54,487 nucleotides of DNA from Methanoculleus sp. (GCA_030156625.1 JASGMC010000003.1:1-54487), one strand, 5' to 3'; shown: positions 25,700-34,802, counted from the first letter of the stretch. Made by a program: numbers and translations. The notes: generated by a model not told the origin, from the sequence alone.

Positions 25700-26155
25700 T
25701 TACCCGGTTGCCTGCTCCTGTGCAGCGCCGACGATGTCCACGAGCCGGATCTCGAACGTCAGGGGTCGTCCGGCCAGCGGGTGGTTCGCGTCCAGCGTCA
25801 CGGTCGATTCCGAGACGTCGCTGACGGTGACGATGGCCGCCCTGCCATCGGGCTGCTGGACCTGGAGTTGCTGGCCGGGTTCGGGTTTGATGTCTTCAGG
25901 GAACTGTCCCCGGTCCACCGTAAGCGTCATGTCCTCACGGTGCGGACCGTATGCCTCTTCGGGCGGGATCGTGGCGGTTTTTGCCTCGCCCGGCTCCATG
26001 CCGACCACGGCCTGTTCGAACCCGGAGATGATCTGCCCGCTGCCGATGGTGAACTCCAGTGGCGATCGTTCTTCTGATGTGTCAAAGACCGTTCCGTCTT
26101 CAAGTTTTCCTGTGTAGTGCACCTTGACGGTGTCGCCTTCTTTTGCCTGTGCCAT
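25700..26155 (-). CDS. FKBP-type peptidyl-prolyl isomerase (SlyD-like)
   Basis: The 151-residue protein has the short FKBP fold with an insert-in-flap chaperone domain. Signatures are KVHYTGKLEDGTVFDTS, SGQIISGFEQAVVGMEPGE and PPEEAYG, then the insert (about residues 70-130) and a return strand LDANHPLAGRPLTFEIRL. The LDANHPLAG segment is typical of SlyD. It catalyses cis-trans proline isomerisation and helps folding in the cytosol. There is no His-rich tail, so a nickel role as in bacterial SlyD is not supported. Only four bases separate its stop from the convergent polX stop. Confidence 0.92.
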   Translation of the reverse strand: MAQAKEGDTVKVHYTGKLEDGTVFDTSEERSPLEFTIGSGQIISGFEQAVVGMEPGEAKTATIPPEEAYGPHREDMTLTVDRGQFPEDIKPEPGQQLQVQQPDGRAAIVTVSDVSESTVTLDANHPLAGRPLTFEIRLVDIVGAAQEQATG

Positions 26156-26288
26156 ACTACTTCACCGCTGGGAGCGTTGTCGCGGGTTCCTATTTATGCT
26201 TGCCGGCCCGGGCAGGGTTGCCGGCATCTGGTGCAATCTCCCGGAATTCCAGGAAATACTGTGAGGAGGGTGATGCGATCCCCGTCTG

Positions 26289-26931
26289 TCATCTGCCGTT
26301 CTTCCGGACGGCGTGCAGGACTCCCATCACGCCCTTCACGTCGTAGCCGGGCTTCCGCTCGATCTCGAAATCGTAGTGTTCCCCGATGTAGTCGAGAAGC
26401 GCCCTGTTCATCGGCCCCCCGATCGGCGGCATGTGGAGTTCCATCTCGATGCGGCGCACGCCGTCGAGGTCTTCGGGCCGGATCGACCACTCCGCCCCTT
26501 CACAATCGCACTTCAGGAAGTCGCATCCTCCGGCCATGGCGGCAAACTCCCCGAGGGTCCGGGTCGCCACGGTACATGTCTTCTCTCCCCAGGTGATCCG
26601 AACACTCTCCCCCGTGCCGAGCGCACCGTCGACAACCATGACACCACCGCCGTTTCTTTCCGATGTTCTCCTGCAGGGCGTCGGTGAGGACGGGTTCGAC
26701 GGCCAGCACGCGCCTTGAGCGCCGGGCGGCACGGATGCAGAAAGCACCCACGTTGGCCCCGAGATCCAGGACGATATCGTCCGGCCGGATGTCGCCGATG
26801 CGGTACTCGCCGACGACGTAGACGGCGTCGGCTCCCGGCGGCATTCTCCTGAAGGTTACGCCGTCGAAGGTGGTGAACAGGGGTGTGCACCCTGGTTCGC
26901 TGCCGGTTTTCCCGGCGTGCTTTCGATACAT
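26289..26931 (-). pseudogene. FkbM-family methyltransferase, one-base frameshift
   Basis: From ATG 26931 the frame gives a SAM methyltransferase start: EYRIGDIRPDDIVLDLGANV and GAFCIRAARRSRRVLAVEP. After LQENIGK it shifts, and the family continues in the next frame (GGGVMVVDGALGTGESVRIT, FLKCDCEGAEWSI, IEMELHMPP). One extra A in a run near 26653-26656 explains the break; with it removed the product would be about 213 residues and complete. FkbM enzymes O-methylate sugars or other hydroxyls. It may be a true pseudogene or a sequencing error. A TATA-like CATATAAACC about 27 bases before the ATG suggests a leaderless promoter. Confidence 0.75.
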
Positions 26932-27252
26932 CGCACCGTATAATGGTAAGATTCCGGTTTATATGGGCGTTTCTCCCCGTGCTTCGGGTGGCGCGTCGCG
27001 CGAACGGAGCCCCCGCGCTCCCCCGGGAAGCGCCATCCAGAAGGCCCGGAATTCTGTCACCTTATTAACCTTTTTCGTCTTGCACGTCATGACTGTATGT
27101 TGTTTGAATTCATATTCGGCACCTATAATCTCTCTTATCGACTAAAATCTTGATTAAAATGATTATTTTTACATCCATATACTTATTAATCCGTGGGTAC
27201 AGATGCTCTGTGTAGTGAGTCAGTAGACTTGTCTCTGAGGGGGAGATATGCG
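26932..27252. other. Divergent promoter region, AT-rich
   Basis: This gap separates the minus-strand methyltransferase from the plus-strand glycosyltransferase. The part from about 27100 to 27190 is very AT-rich, with several TATA-like stretches (for example around 27146-27160 and 27175-27189), and leads to a leader of about 50 bases before the gene at 27253. No coding sequence is seen. Confidence 0.5.
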
Positions 27253-28512
27253 ATGGCCTACATGGATGGAATAACCTGCATCTGCGACAACGGCCGGACA
27301 CTCGAGGACCACCGGCCCATCGTCGGCGACGATGTCATCTCCGGGATCTACCGCAAGGCGGCGGGGCTCCAGGGGAAGCGGGTCCTTCACGTGAACTCGA
27401 CATACCAGAGCGGCGGTGTAGCGGAGATGATACTCTCGCTGGTTCCGCTTATGAACGACGTCGGGATCAGGACGCAGTGGAATATCTTGAACGGCGAGGG
27501 CGACTTCTTCACCATCACCAAGAACTTCCACAACGCGCTCCAGGGACAGGCGATCGTGTTCTCGGACGAGGAAAAGGGCCTTTACCTCCGGACGAACGAA
27601 TGCTTCTCCGGGCAGATGGCGATCGACCACGACCTGGTGGTCATCCACGATCCGCAGCCCCTGCCCCTGATCCGGTTCTACCAGAAGACCCAGCCCTGGG
27701 TCTGGCGGTGCCACGTCGACCTCTCGAACCCGAACACGGACCTCTGGGAGTTCCTCAAGGACTTCGTCCTGGATTACGACCGGATGGTCATCTCGCACGA
27801 GGAGTACCGGCGCAAGGGGATGGCGATGGAGCAGTGGATCTGCCGGCCGGCGATCGACCCGCTCTCGGAGAAGAACCGCGACCTCTCCGAAGCGGAGATT
27901 GATGGACTTCTTACGAAGTACGGCGTGCCGATCGACAAGCCGCTGATCACCCAGATCTCGCGGTTCGACAAGTGGAAGGATCCCGAAGGCGTCGTCGACG
28001 TCTTTGCCCGGGTGCGCGAGCATGTCGACTGCAGGCTGGTGCTCTGCGGGAGCATGGCCCCCGACGACCCTGAAGGCTGGGCCATCTACCGGCGGGTCGA
28101 GGAGAAGGCCCGGGAGTTCATCGACGCCGGCGACGTCATCCTGATCACCGCCGAGGACCACCTGCTGGTCAACGCCCTGCAGCGGGTCTCGTGCGTCATC
28201 CTCCAGAAGTCGCTCCGCGAGGGGTTCGGCCTGACCGTCACCGAAGGGCTCTGGAAGGGGCGGCCGGTCATCGCGTCCCGCGTCGGCGGCATACCGCTCC
28301 AGATCGAGGACGGCGAGACCGGCTTCCTCCTCGAACCGACCGATACGGACGGGTTTGCCTGGAGGATCCGGCAGGTCCTCGAGAACCCGGAGCTCGGGGA
28401 GCGGCTCGGGCGGGCCGGCAAGGAGCACGTCCGGCAGAACTTCCTGATCACCCGCCTCCTCTCCGACTACCTGGACATGCTGAATGCGGAGCTCGTGGTT
28501 CAGAATACCTGA
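27253..28512 (+). CDS. GT4 glycosyltransferase, trehalose glycosyltransferring synthase (TreT)-like
   Basis: The 419-residue GT-B enzyme shows VLHVNSTYQSGGVAEMI with the nucleotide-sugar GGVAE turn, acceptor-side VVIHDPQPLPLI and WRCHVDLSNPN, ISRFDKWKDPEGVV, and donor-site EGFGLTVTEGLWKGRPVIA. This arrangement matches the TreT/trehalose phosphorylase-like group of family GT4, which joins glucose from a nucleotide sugar to glucose to give trehalose. In a methanogen trehalose would serve as osmolyte or stress protectant; activity could also be trehalose phosphorolysis. The ATG at 27253 is set by GGGGGAG seven bases before; the frame upstream is not supported. Confidence 0.82.
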   Translation: MAYMDGITCICDNGRTLEDHRPIVGDDVISGIYRKAAGLQGKRVLHVNSTYQSGGVAEMILSLVPLMNDVGIRTQWNILNGEGDFFTITKNFHNALQGQAIVFSDEEKGLYLRTNECFSGQMAIDHDLVVIHDPQPLPLIRFYQKTQPWVWRCHVDLSNPNTDLWEFLKDFVLDYDRMVISHEEYRRKGMAMEQWICRPAIDPLSEKNRDLSEAEIDGLLTKYGVPIDKPLITQISRFDKWKDPEGVVDVFARVREHVDCRLVLCGSMAPDDPEGWAIYRRVEEKAREFIDAGDVILITAEDHLLVNALQRVSCVILQKSLREGFGLTVTEGLWKGRPVIASRVGGIPLQIEDGETGFLLEPTDTDGFAWRIRQVLENPELGERLGRAGKEHVRQNFLITRLLSDYLDMLNAELVVQNT

Positions 28513-29121
28513 AAAGCAGAAAACGCACCAAAAAAAGAATATATCACCTCAATAACGTCAACAGGCGGCCGTGAGCTCGCGGCCGCCCCCTCCCGGCTGA
28601 ACCGTGCGGAATTCCGGAGGAAGACGCTTCGGGTCGGGTTGCCCCGTCGCGCCCCCTGATGCAGGGCAGGTGGCAGAGATGGCTGGTCAAACCCGGGCAG
28701 GAGTTTTGCAGCACACCTTCTCATGAGTATGTATCGTCAATATGCGGGTTACAGGGCAGATAATTCTCCTTCTTTTCGATGGCGATGAGACTCCGGAAGA
28801 TTCTGAAGATTGCGTTTACACCTATTGACGCCACCACCCCCCGACGGTGAAGAATACACACCAGGGTATATAGTCGTTTCCCCTGGTGGAACTAGGTGCC
28901 GCTACCCGGGAGAATCCCGCCGCACCCCCGGGTTGCCGTGAGGCATTTCCGCCGGTTCGCGTTTGAAACGGTCCCGGTTTCCGGGAAAGCGTTTCGGATG
29001 CGTGACGGTTCTGTTCCGCGGCCCTTCCGGCGCGGCTCGAGTCTTCCGGCGCGTTGCACCGGCCCGGGAAAAAGGAATTCTAGGAAACCGGTTCCGCTCG
29101 ACACCGGTCCGTAATATGCCC
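28513..29121. other. 609-base stretch without a gene, with a TATA-centred palindrome
   Basis: No frame with family features is seen on either strand. The TreT-like gene ends at its left and the helicase gene at its right, so both neighbours converge here and need no promoter. Yet at 28859-28888 there is a TATATA in the middle of an 8-base inverted repeat, which could drive an untranslated RNA to the right. Several GC-rich inverted segments lie between 28890 and 29100. Confidence 0.5.
28859..28888. promoter_or_regulatory. Inverted repeat enclosing a TATA box
   Basis: CACCAGGG (28859-28866) and CCCTGGTG (28881-28888) are exact reverse complements around a 14-base spacer that begins TATATA. A protein bound to the arms would cover the TATA element. 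The palindrome may instead be a hairpin at the end of the TreT transcript, although no T-run follows. Confidence 0.45.
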
Positions 29122-30720
29122 TTACCGGTCGCCCGGCGCCCCGACGATCTCGATCGGCCGGATCAGCCTGACCCTGGCGATGGTCTTTCCTTTCATCCCC
29201 TCGATGACCCGGTCCGCTGCATCGAGGGGCACGTCGACGGTGGAGTAGGTGTCGTAGATATTGATCGCACCGATGGCGCTGCCGGGAATCCCGGTCTCGC
29301 CCGCGAGCGCCCCGACGATATCCTTCGGCCGGATCTGGTGCTCTCTTCCGACCGGGATCCTGAGCAGAGCCCGCCCCTGGGCCGGCCCGATCTCCTGCGG
29401 CAGGCCCTGGCCCCGGTCGGCCGGTCCGGCTCCGCCGAGTTCCAGTTTCAGGAGGGCGGCGGCGACCTCGAGGGAGGTGTAGTCTTCGGATATGATTCGC
29501 TCGACGAGATTCGCGTAATGTTCGAGGCTGCCCTCGTCGATGACCTGCTGCACCCGGTCGATGAGTTTGCGCGTCCGGCTCTCCTCGACGTCTCCCTGTG
29601 TCGGAAGCGGGATGCGGGCGATCTTGATCCTGGTGTAGTTCTGGATCGTCCGGAGTTTGAAGTACTCCTTCGGGCCCACGAACGTGACGGCCCGCCCGGT
29701 GCGTCCGGCCCGTGCCGTGCGGCCGATGCGGTGGATGTAGTATTCGATATCCTGCGGGACGTCGTAGTTGATGACCAGGTCGACGTCTTCGACGTCGATA
29801 CCCCGTGCGGCAACATCTGTCGCGACCAGAATGTCGATGCTCCCTGCACGGAACTTCGCCATCACCCGGTCCCGCAGGGTCTGCTTCATGTCCCCGTGGA
29901 GGCCTTCGGCAAAGTAACCGCGGGCCTGGAGGTGCGTGGTCAGGTCGTCAACACCCCTTTTGGTGTTCGAGAAGATCAGGGTCAGTTCCGGGTCGTACAT
30001 ATCGAGCAGCCGGGTGAGGATCTCGAGCCTGTCCCTGCTGCGCACCTCGAGGTAGAGCTGCTCGATCTGCGGGACGGTCACTTCCTTGCGTGCGACCGAT
30101 ATGAACTCGGGGTTCTTCTGGAACTTCTTCGAGATCTCGAGGATGGGTTTTGGGAGGGTTGCCGAGAAGAGGACCGTCTGGCGGTCCCGCGGGGTATCGT
30201 CGAGGATCTTCTCGATGTCTTCCCGAAAGCCCATATCCAGCATCTGGTCGGCCTCGTCGAGAACGGCCAGTTTCACCCCGGCAAACGAGAGGGTCCCGCG
30301 GTCGAGGTGATCGAGCACCCTCCCCGGCGTCCCGACGACGATCTGGACACCGCGCTGCAGCGCCCGGAACTGCCGGTCTATCGGCTGGCCGCCGTAGATC
30401 GGGAGGATGTTGATGCCCCGGTGGTGTTTCGCCAGGCGGGCGAACTCCTCGGCGGTCTGGATGGCGAGTTCCCGGGTGGGAGAGAGGACGAGGATCTGCG
30501 TCTCCCGGCTGTCGGGGTCGACACGCTCGATCGCCGGAACGCCGAACGCTGCCGTCTTCCCGGTCCCGGTCTGGGCCTGGCCGGTCACGTCGCGTCCGTC
30601 GAGTATCGCCGGTATCGTGCTGACCTGGATGGGCGTGGGCTCTTCAAAGCCCATATCTTCTATTGCCTGGAGCGTCTTTGGCGAGATATTGAATTCCTTA
30701 AAGGTGATATTGTTCTCCAT
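29122..30720 (-). CDS. DEAD-box RNA helicase with C-terminal DbpA-type RNA-binding domain
   Basis: The 532-residue protein has a full DEAD-box core: Q motif FEEPTPIQ, I AQTGTGKT, Ia PTRELA, Ib TPGR, II LDEADQML, III SATLP, IV LIFSNTKRGVD, V DVAARGIDVEDV, VI HRIGRTARAG. After a linker (about 370-440) comes a DbpA/CsdA-like RNA-binding domain with GREHQIRPKDIVGALAGETG and IGAINIYDTYSTVDVP. It unwinds RNA, probably in ribosome assembly or mRNA turnover and in cold response as for bacterial DeaD/CsdA. The ATG has GGTG one base before. It diverges from the UDG-like gene. Confidence 0.92.
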   Translation of the reverse strand: MENNITFKEFNISPKTLQAIEDMGFEEPTPIQVSTIPAILDGRDVTGQAQTGTGKTAAFGVPAIERVDPDSRETQILVLSPTRELAIQTAEEFARLAKHHRGINILPIYGGQPIDRQFRALQRGVQIVVGTPGRVLDHLDRGTLSFAGVKLAVLDEADQMLDMGFREDIEKILDDTPRDRQTVLFSATLPKPILEISKKFQKNPEFISVARKEVTVPQIEQLYLEVRSRDRLEILTRLLDMYDPELTLIFSNTKRGVDDLTTHLQARGYFAEGLHGDMKQTLRDRVMAKFRAGSIDILVATDVAARGIDVEDVDLVINYDVPQDIEYYIHRIGRTARAGRTGRAVTFVGPKEYFKLRTIQNYTRIKIARIPLPTQGDVEESRTRKLIDRVQQVIDEGSLEHYANLVERIISEDYTSLEVAAALLKLELGGAGPADRGQGLPQEIGPAQGRALLRIPVGREHQIRPKDIVGALAGETGIPGSAIGAINIYDTYSTVDVPLDAADRVIEGMKGKTIARVRLIRPIEIVGAPGDR

Positions 30721-30822
30721 TCACCACTTCTTGGCGTTGCTACCTCTTTATATGTCGCATCCCTCGCCGGGATCGGTCCGGCATCCGGCAGCGATATCCA
30801 TGTTGCAGGCGAAGATACAGCG

Positions 30823-31566
30823 ATGGATTTTCGGTATTCTCTGCCGGTGAGCGCCGCTGCGATGCGTGAGGCCTACCTCCGCTACGCGCGCGAACGCCCG
30901 GATCTGTGCGGCATTCTCCTGCCGGATCTCCTGCCCCACGATGCCTGTGGGGCCGCGTCCCGGAGACCCGGTCGCGTGAAGGTGCTCTTCGTCGCCGAGT
31001 CCCCGCCCTGGGCCGTCGGACGGCGCGAGGTCGCGGAACCGGCCGACTGCAGGAGCCCTGGCTACCCCTACTTCTGGAACGACCGCTACGACGCGCCGTG
31101 CCGTCCCGGCGCCCCGCCCCTCTCCCGCGGGCTCGCGGAGAACCTCTTCTCGCTGCTCGGGCTCGACGGAGGGTCGCGCCGGGAGAACCTCGAACTCTTC
31201 GCCGCTAAAGGTTCCTTCCTCGTCGACACGGTCAGGTGCGTCTTTCGGAAGAACAGGAAGCCGGTCATCCCAACCGATCTCGTCAGGATGAGCGCCCGCG
31301 AGACCCTCGCCCCGGAGATCGCCGCCCTTGCACCCGAGTGCGTCGTCGCCCTTGGGAATACGGCGCTTGCCGGCCTCCGTCATATCGAGCCCTACGCGAG
31401 CCCCCTCGCGAACGTCGGAACGATCACCGGGATTCCGGGGCATCTCCGGGAGAGCCTCTTCGAGGAGAGCCGGCTTCTCTGTCTGCCGTATCCGGGGGGG
31501 CGCAACCGGCGTTACCTGGATACGATCGAGTCGGGGTTCGAGATCATCCGGGATCTCACAGGATGA
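30823..31566 (+). CDS. Uracil-DNA glycosylase superfamily-like protein
   Basis: The 247-residue product shows the general UDG-superfamily layout: VKVLFVAESPPW near residue 50 (motif A-like), GSFLVDTVRC in the middle, CVVALGNTALAGLRHI, and LCLPYPGGRNRRYL near the end (motif B-like, where UDGs have HPS). The catalytic residues of known UDG families are not clear, so enzyme activity is uncertain. It might excise damaged bases or be a related DNA-binding protein. ATG 30823 is used; a GTG at 30847 is possible. A TATA-like CTTTATAT at about 30747-30754 lies in the shared region with the helicase gene, giving a leader of about 45 bases. Confidence 0.6.
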   Translation: MDFRYSLPVSAAAMREAYLRYARERPDLCGILLPDLLPHDACGAASRRPGRVKVLFVAESPPWAVGRREVAEPADCRSPGYPYFWNDRYDAPCRPGAPPLSRGLAENLFSLLGLDGGSRRENLELFAAKGSFLVDTVRCVFRKNRKPVIPTDLVRMSARETLAPEIAALAPECVVALGNTALAGLRHIEPYASPLANVGTITGIPGHLRESLFEESRLLCLPYPGGRNRRYLDTIESGFEIIRDLTG

Positions 31567-31583
31567 CGGGCTTTCCGTGCCGC

Positions 31584-32270
31584 CTACCCCGCGAGTTTTC
31601 TCTTTCCCTCCGCGTACAGCTCTTCCTTCTGCCTGCGGAGCCTTGCGGCCGTTTCCTGCTCTTCGGGGGTTCCCCGCTCCTCGAGCTCGATCCCCTTCGC
31701 TTCTTCCATTACGTCGCGGGAACGGAGGTACCCGGACGGCTCCACCTTTTCCCGGGCCTCCCGGTACTCCTTTTCCACCTGCTCTCTCCGCTGCTCCGCG
31801 GCCTGCCCGGCTTCTGCACCCACCGGGATCTCCTTACCGCGGATCTCGACGACCTTCTTCAGCCGCACCTTGAGGACACCGTTCTTGAAGGTGGCGGTCG
31901 CCCCCTCGTCCCTGACATCGGTGGGGAGGGAGACCGTCCGGGAGATCGCACCGATCCTCCGCTCCCGCATGTGATATCCGGCCTGTTCCTCTTCTTTCGC
32001 CTCCTCCCGCCGGGCGGTGATCCGCAGCGTCCTCGGGTCGAGAAGCCGGACGGATATCCCCTCCCTCCCCACCCCCGGGAGGTCGGCAACGACCACGACG
32101 TCCGCATCGTGCTCCAGGACATCGACCATCGCCCCGGCTCCGCCGGGCAGGGGTACCTGCTGTGCGGCTCCCGAGAGGCGCTCCATCACCTCGCCAAACT
32201 GCCTCTGCATATCTCCGAGCATCGTGTCGAATTCGGTCCAGAATTCACGTGCCGGTCTTCTCCATGCCAT
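31584..32270 (-). CDS. Hsp20/alpha-crystallin family chaperone with charged extension
   Basis: The 228-residue protein has an N-terminal helix, an alpha-crystallin domain (about 50-145: VVVVADLPGVGREGISVRL, LRITARREE, RRIGAISRTVSLPTDV, KNGVLKVRLKK) and then a C-terminal extension of about 80 residues that is highly charged and predicted helical (EQRREQVEKEYREAREKVE, RLRRQKEELYAEGKRKL). Typical archaeal Hsp20 proteins are 140-170 residues, so the extension is unusual. The core should hold unfolding proteins. ATG 32270 is preceded by GTGGT; the in-frame upstream sequence lacks support. A TATA-like ACATATATG at about 32334-32342 (minus direction) is placed about 65 bases before. Confidence 0.85.
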   Translation of the reverse strand: MAWRRPAREFWTEFDTMLGDMQRQFGEVMERLSGAAQQVPLPGGAGAMVDVLEHDADVVVVADLPGVGREGISVRLLDPRTLRITARREEAKEEEQAGYHMRERRIGAISRTVSLPTDVRDEGATATFKNGVLKVRLKKVVEIRGKEIPVGAEAGQAAEQRREQVEKEYREAREKVEPSGYLRSRDVMEEAKGIELEERGTPEEQETAARLRRQKEELYAEGKRKLAG

Positions 32271-32578
32271 GGTTACCACTTCCTGCCTCACTCTTCTGTC
32301 AGTATCGGCAGGCTCACAGGGTGCGAACACTTCATATATGTTCCTGTGCTGGGCTCCGCCCCTCCGGAGTGCCGGGGCTTATTCCGCATTTCCGGGTTCC
32401 GGGATGTTCTCGTGAACCACGCCGGCCGGTGCGGCGGCGCCCGGCCGTACTCCGGGGTTCGGGGCTCTCGCGGCGATGGTCGCCTGCGGTATCGGGCTCC
32501 TGCGCCGCGGGGTGAGGCGGGGATGAGGATTGAACCGCTCGCCGGGCTCCTCCTCGTCGTGGCGGAGGTGGCCTGTCG
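32271..32578. other. Divergent region between Hsp20 and lipoprotein genes
   Basis: A self-complementary CATATATG at about 32334-32341 could serve as TATA element in both directions: for Hsp20 to the left and for a transcript of about 215-base leader to the lipoprotein gene. The right half contains the PGF-CTERM-like remnant. Confidence 0.45.
32416..32526 (+). pseudogene. Orphan PGF-CTERM-like sorting tail
   Basis: One frame encodes 36 residues beginning after a stop codon and without a start codon: after a TTPAGAAAPGR spacer comes TPGFGALAAMVACGIGLLRR and a GVRRG end. This is the layout of an archaeal PGF-CTERM surface-sorting signal: PGF, hydrophobic helix, basic cluster. No body of an exported protein precedes it, so it looks like the last piece of a lost surface-protein gene. 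Its stop overlaps an ATG (ATGA) of a 19-codon frame that itself overlaps the start of the lipoprotein gene; that mini-frame is not called a gene. Confidence 0.45.
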
Positions 32579-33676
32579 ATGAAGCATTTAGCAATCGTGC
32601 TCCTCCTCGCCCTCGCCTGCACCGCCGGGTGCCTCGGCACCGCCGCGGACCCGCCGCCGGCGGGTGAGATCGCCGCCCGGTTCATCGCGGCACAGAGGCA
32701 GGCGACGGACTTCTCCGCCACCGTAGCGATAACTGCCGGTTCCGAAAACGTCACCGTCAGGCTGTTTCGGAAAGACCCCGAATGTTACCGGCTGGAGTTC
32801 CTGAAACCCGCGGACCTCGCGGGGACGGTCGTCGTCTCGAACGGCACCCGGAAGTGGCGCTATGATCCGGCAACGCAGACGGCGCTGACGGCCGCCGGGC
32901 CGTATATAACAGCCTCCTTCTCCGGGCCGCCCTACCCCGGCTGGGCGGAGGAAGTCCGGGGGTATACGGAGACGGTCGCCGGATCGCTTGCCGAGCAGAA
33001 CGCTTCGTACCGGGGCACCGAGAACATAGGCGGCCGGACAGCCTATATCCTTGAGGTTGCGGGTGGATCAAAACTCTTTGAAGCGCCCACCCGCTACCGG
33101 GAGGCGGTGCACCGCTGCAGGGCATGGATCGACGCCGAAACCTGGCTCCTCCTCGGCGTGGAGATGTACGGCAACGAGGGGAACCTGATCCTCTCTGCCG
33201 AATATACCGACCCCTCGGCGAACACCGGGCTCCCGGACGACCTCTTCGTCTTCGATCCGCCGGCAGGCGTCGAGGTCCGGCCGATGCCGACGGCTGCGAT
33301 CACGCCGCTCTTCCTCTCGAGCATCGACGACGCCCGGCACTATGGTGCGGACTCCCTGGTGCCGTCCTACCTCCCGGAGGGTTATGCCTTTAAAGAAGGG
33401 ACGCTCCTCCCCGGCGGCTATACGATGCTCCGGTTCACGGACGGCACCGGGGAACTGGAGATCATGGAACGGCTCTACGACCCGTACCGGGAGGAAGCGG
33501 GGCTGCCCGGCACGCCTGAGGCGGTCACCCTCGCCGATGGGCGGGAGGCCGAATACGTCTCCGCCGATGGGAGGGATCAGCTCCGCTGGAGTGCCGGGGG
33601 ATACTCGTACCGGATCACGACCGGCATGCTCGGCCGGGACGAACTGGTGCGGGTGGCGGAATCAGTGGGTGTGTAG
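32579..33676 (+). CDS. Lipoprotein with LolA-like and DUF4367-like domains
   Basis: The 365-residue product has a lipoprotein signal (KHLAIVLLLALACTAGC, lipobox LACTAGC with Cys 18). Residues about 30-240 have a LolA/RseB-like half-barrel pattern (ATDFSATVAIT, YRLEFLKPADLAGTVVVSNG, WRYDPATQTA, RAWIDAETWLLLGVEMY). The last 110 residues resemble DUF4367 (PSYLPEGYAF, and a WSAGGYSYRITTGMLGRDEL then VRVAESV end). Such proteins sit on the outside of the membrane and may carry or sense lipid-like molecules; the exact role is unknown. ATG 32579 directly begins the signal peptide. Confidence 0.8.
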   Translation: MKHLAIVLLLALACTAGCLGTAADPPPAGEIAARFIAAQRQATDFSATVAITAGSENVTVRLFRKDPECYRLEFLKPADLAGTVVVSNGTRKWRYDPATQTALTAAGPYITASFSGPPYPGWAEEVRGYTETVAGSLAEQNASYRGTENIGGRTAYILEVAGGSKLFEAPTRYREAVHRCRAWIDAETWLLLGVEMYGNEGNLILSAEYTDPSANTGLPDDLFVFDPPAGVEVRPMPTAAITPLFLSSIDDARHYGADSLVPSYLPEGYAFKEGTLLPGGYTMLRFTDGTGELEIMERLYDPYREEAGLPGTPEAVTLADGREAEYVSADGRDQLRWSAGGYSYRITTGMLGRDELVRVAESVGV

Positions 33677-33851
33677 GGGCCGCGGGTGGTTCTGGGGACC
33701 TCGTGGAAATACTGGTGGTCTGCGGCACTCTCCGCGAGTGACGAGCCCTTTCCGGGACTCACTTCCCGGCGCGGCCCTCATGATGAGCAGCCGTCCCCTG
33801 GATTTCAGATGAATGGATTTCCCGGGAGATTCAATAATAATAACCCCTTAA

Positions 33852-34802
33852 ATGAGTTCGTCTCCCTCCAGAACGAATGAAAGAAGTAATGTAGGAGTTC
33901 AGAAGAATAATTACCTGACTCCAATGGAAATCTCCTACGGTATCGAACTGTTCCTTCGTTTGTTTCTCGCATATCTGGTGGTGGAGTTTGTTCTCCGGCC
34001 CGCACTTCCGGCAAAGGATCGGTCCGGGAACGGCTGGCGTTCCGTGCACCTGGCGTACCATGCCTTCACGGCCGGATTGCTGACGTTTCTCTTTGCCGGC
34101 CTCTGGAACGTCATATTCGTCCTGAGAGATCCGTCGTCTCTTCCGGGGCTTCTTCCCGGGTTCCAGGACATCCTCCTGTACGCTTTCGTCTTTGTTGCGG
34201 CCGCGCACTTCGTCATCGACGGCGTATTGCCCGGCCTGGTGACGGGCCTGCGAGAGAGGTTGAACCGTGGGGAAGATCCTGTAAAAGAATCCTTCCGGGT
34301 ATTTTTTATTGGTTTCGCGGCTCACCTGGCGATTCTGTTCATCGTCCTGTTGCTGCTCTCGCCGGAGACCCCGGCCCCCTATCCGTTCGGCGGTCCTGTT
34401 GAGATGATCCGAATCTGGATCGTTGTTATCGCATTCCTTCTGGTCCTCCGGCCCGGCGGGATGCTGGTCGGCAGCGTCATCCGGTCCTGGCGAAAGGATA
34501 TGGATTCTTCGGAAGAGGACGGGCTGGATCATGCCGGTCGTTTGATCGGATACGTCGAGCGGGTCCTGATCGTGACGTTCATCCTGGTGAACGAGTACAC
34601 GGCGATCGGATTCCTCATAGCAGCAAAGGGGCTTTTCCGGATCAACGACACGAAGAGATCGGAGTACATCATCGTAGGAACGATGCTGAGCTTCGCAGTT
34701 GCGGTCCTTATCGGAGCGGCCGCCGGTTACCTGGTATGCCAGGGCGGGATTGAGCAGATCATCCGGTATTTGTCGGAGTTCCTTCAACCATCCAGGATGT
34801 GA
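33852..34802 (+). CDS. Membrane protein with N-terminal DUF3307 domain
   Basis: The product (up to 316 residues) has about seven hydrophobic helices. The first third matches DUF3307: LFLAYLVVEFVLRPALPAK, then HLAYHAFTAGLLTFLFAG and FVAAAHFVIDGV. The His-containing helices are typical of that family. DUF3307 genes commonly sit beside satD, as here, and the pair is thought to be functionally linked though the process is unknown. Start is uncertain: ATG 33852, or ATG 33924 giving MEISYGIELFLRLF; neither has a clear ribosome site. The upstream 170 bases contain an AATAATAATAA promoter-like stretch. Confidence 0.72.
   Translation: MSSSPSRTNERSNVGVQKNNYLTPMEISYGIELFLRLFLAYLVVEFVLRPALPAKDRSGNGWRSVHLAYHAFTAGLLTFLFAGLWNVIFVLRDPSSLPGLLPGFQDILLYAFVFVAAAHFVIDGVLPGLVTGLRERLNRGEDPVKESFRVFFIGFAAHLAILFIVLLLLSPETPAPYPFGGPVEMIRIWIVVIAFLLVLRPGGMLVGSVIRSWRKDMDSSEEDGLDHAGRLIGYVERVLIVTFILVNEYTAIGFLIAAKGLFRINDTKRSEYIIVGTMLSFAVAVLIGAAAGYLVCQGGIEQIIRYLSEFLQPSRM

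Noticed and set aside
32523-32582. 19-codon frame linking the PGF-CTERM-like tail and the lipoprotein gene by ATGA overlaps
   Set aside because: Too short and without a convincing ribosome binding site; overlaps of this kind are frequent by chance.
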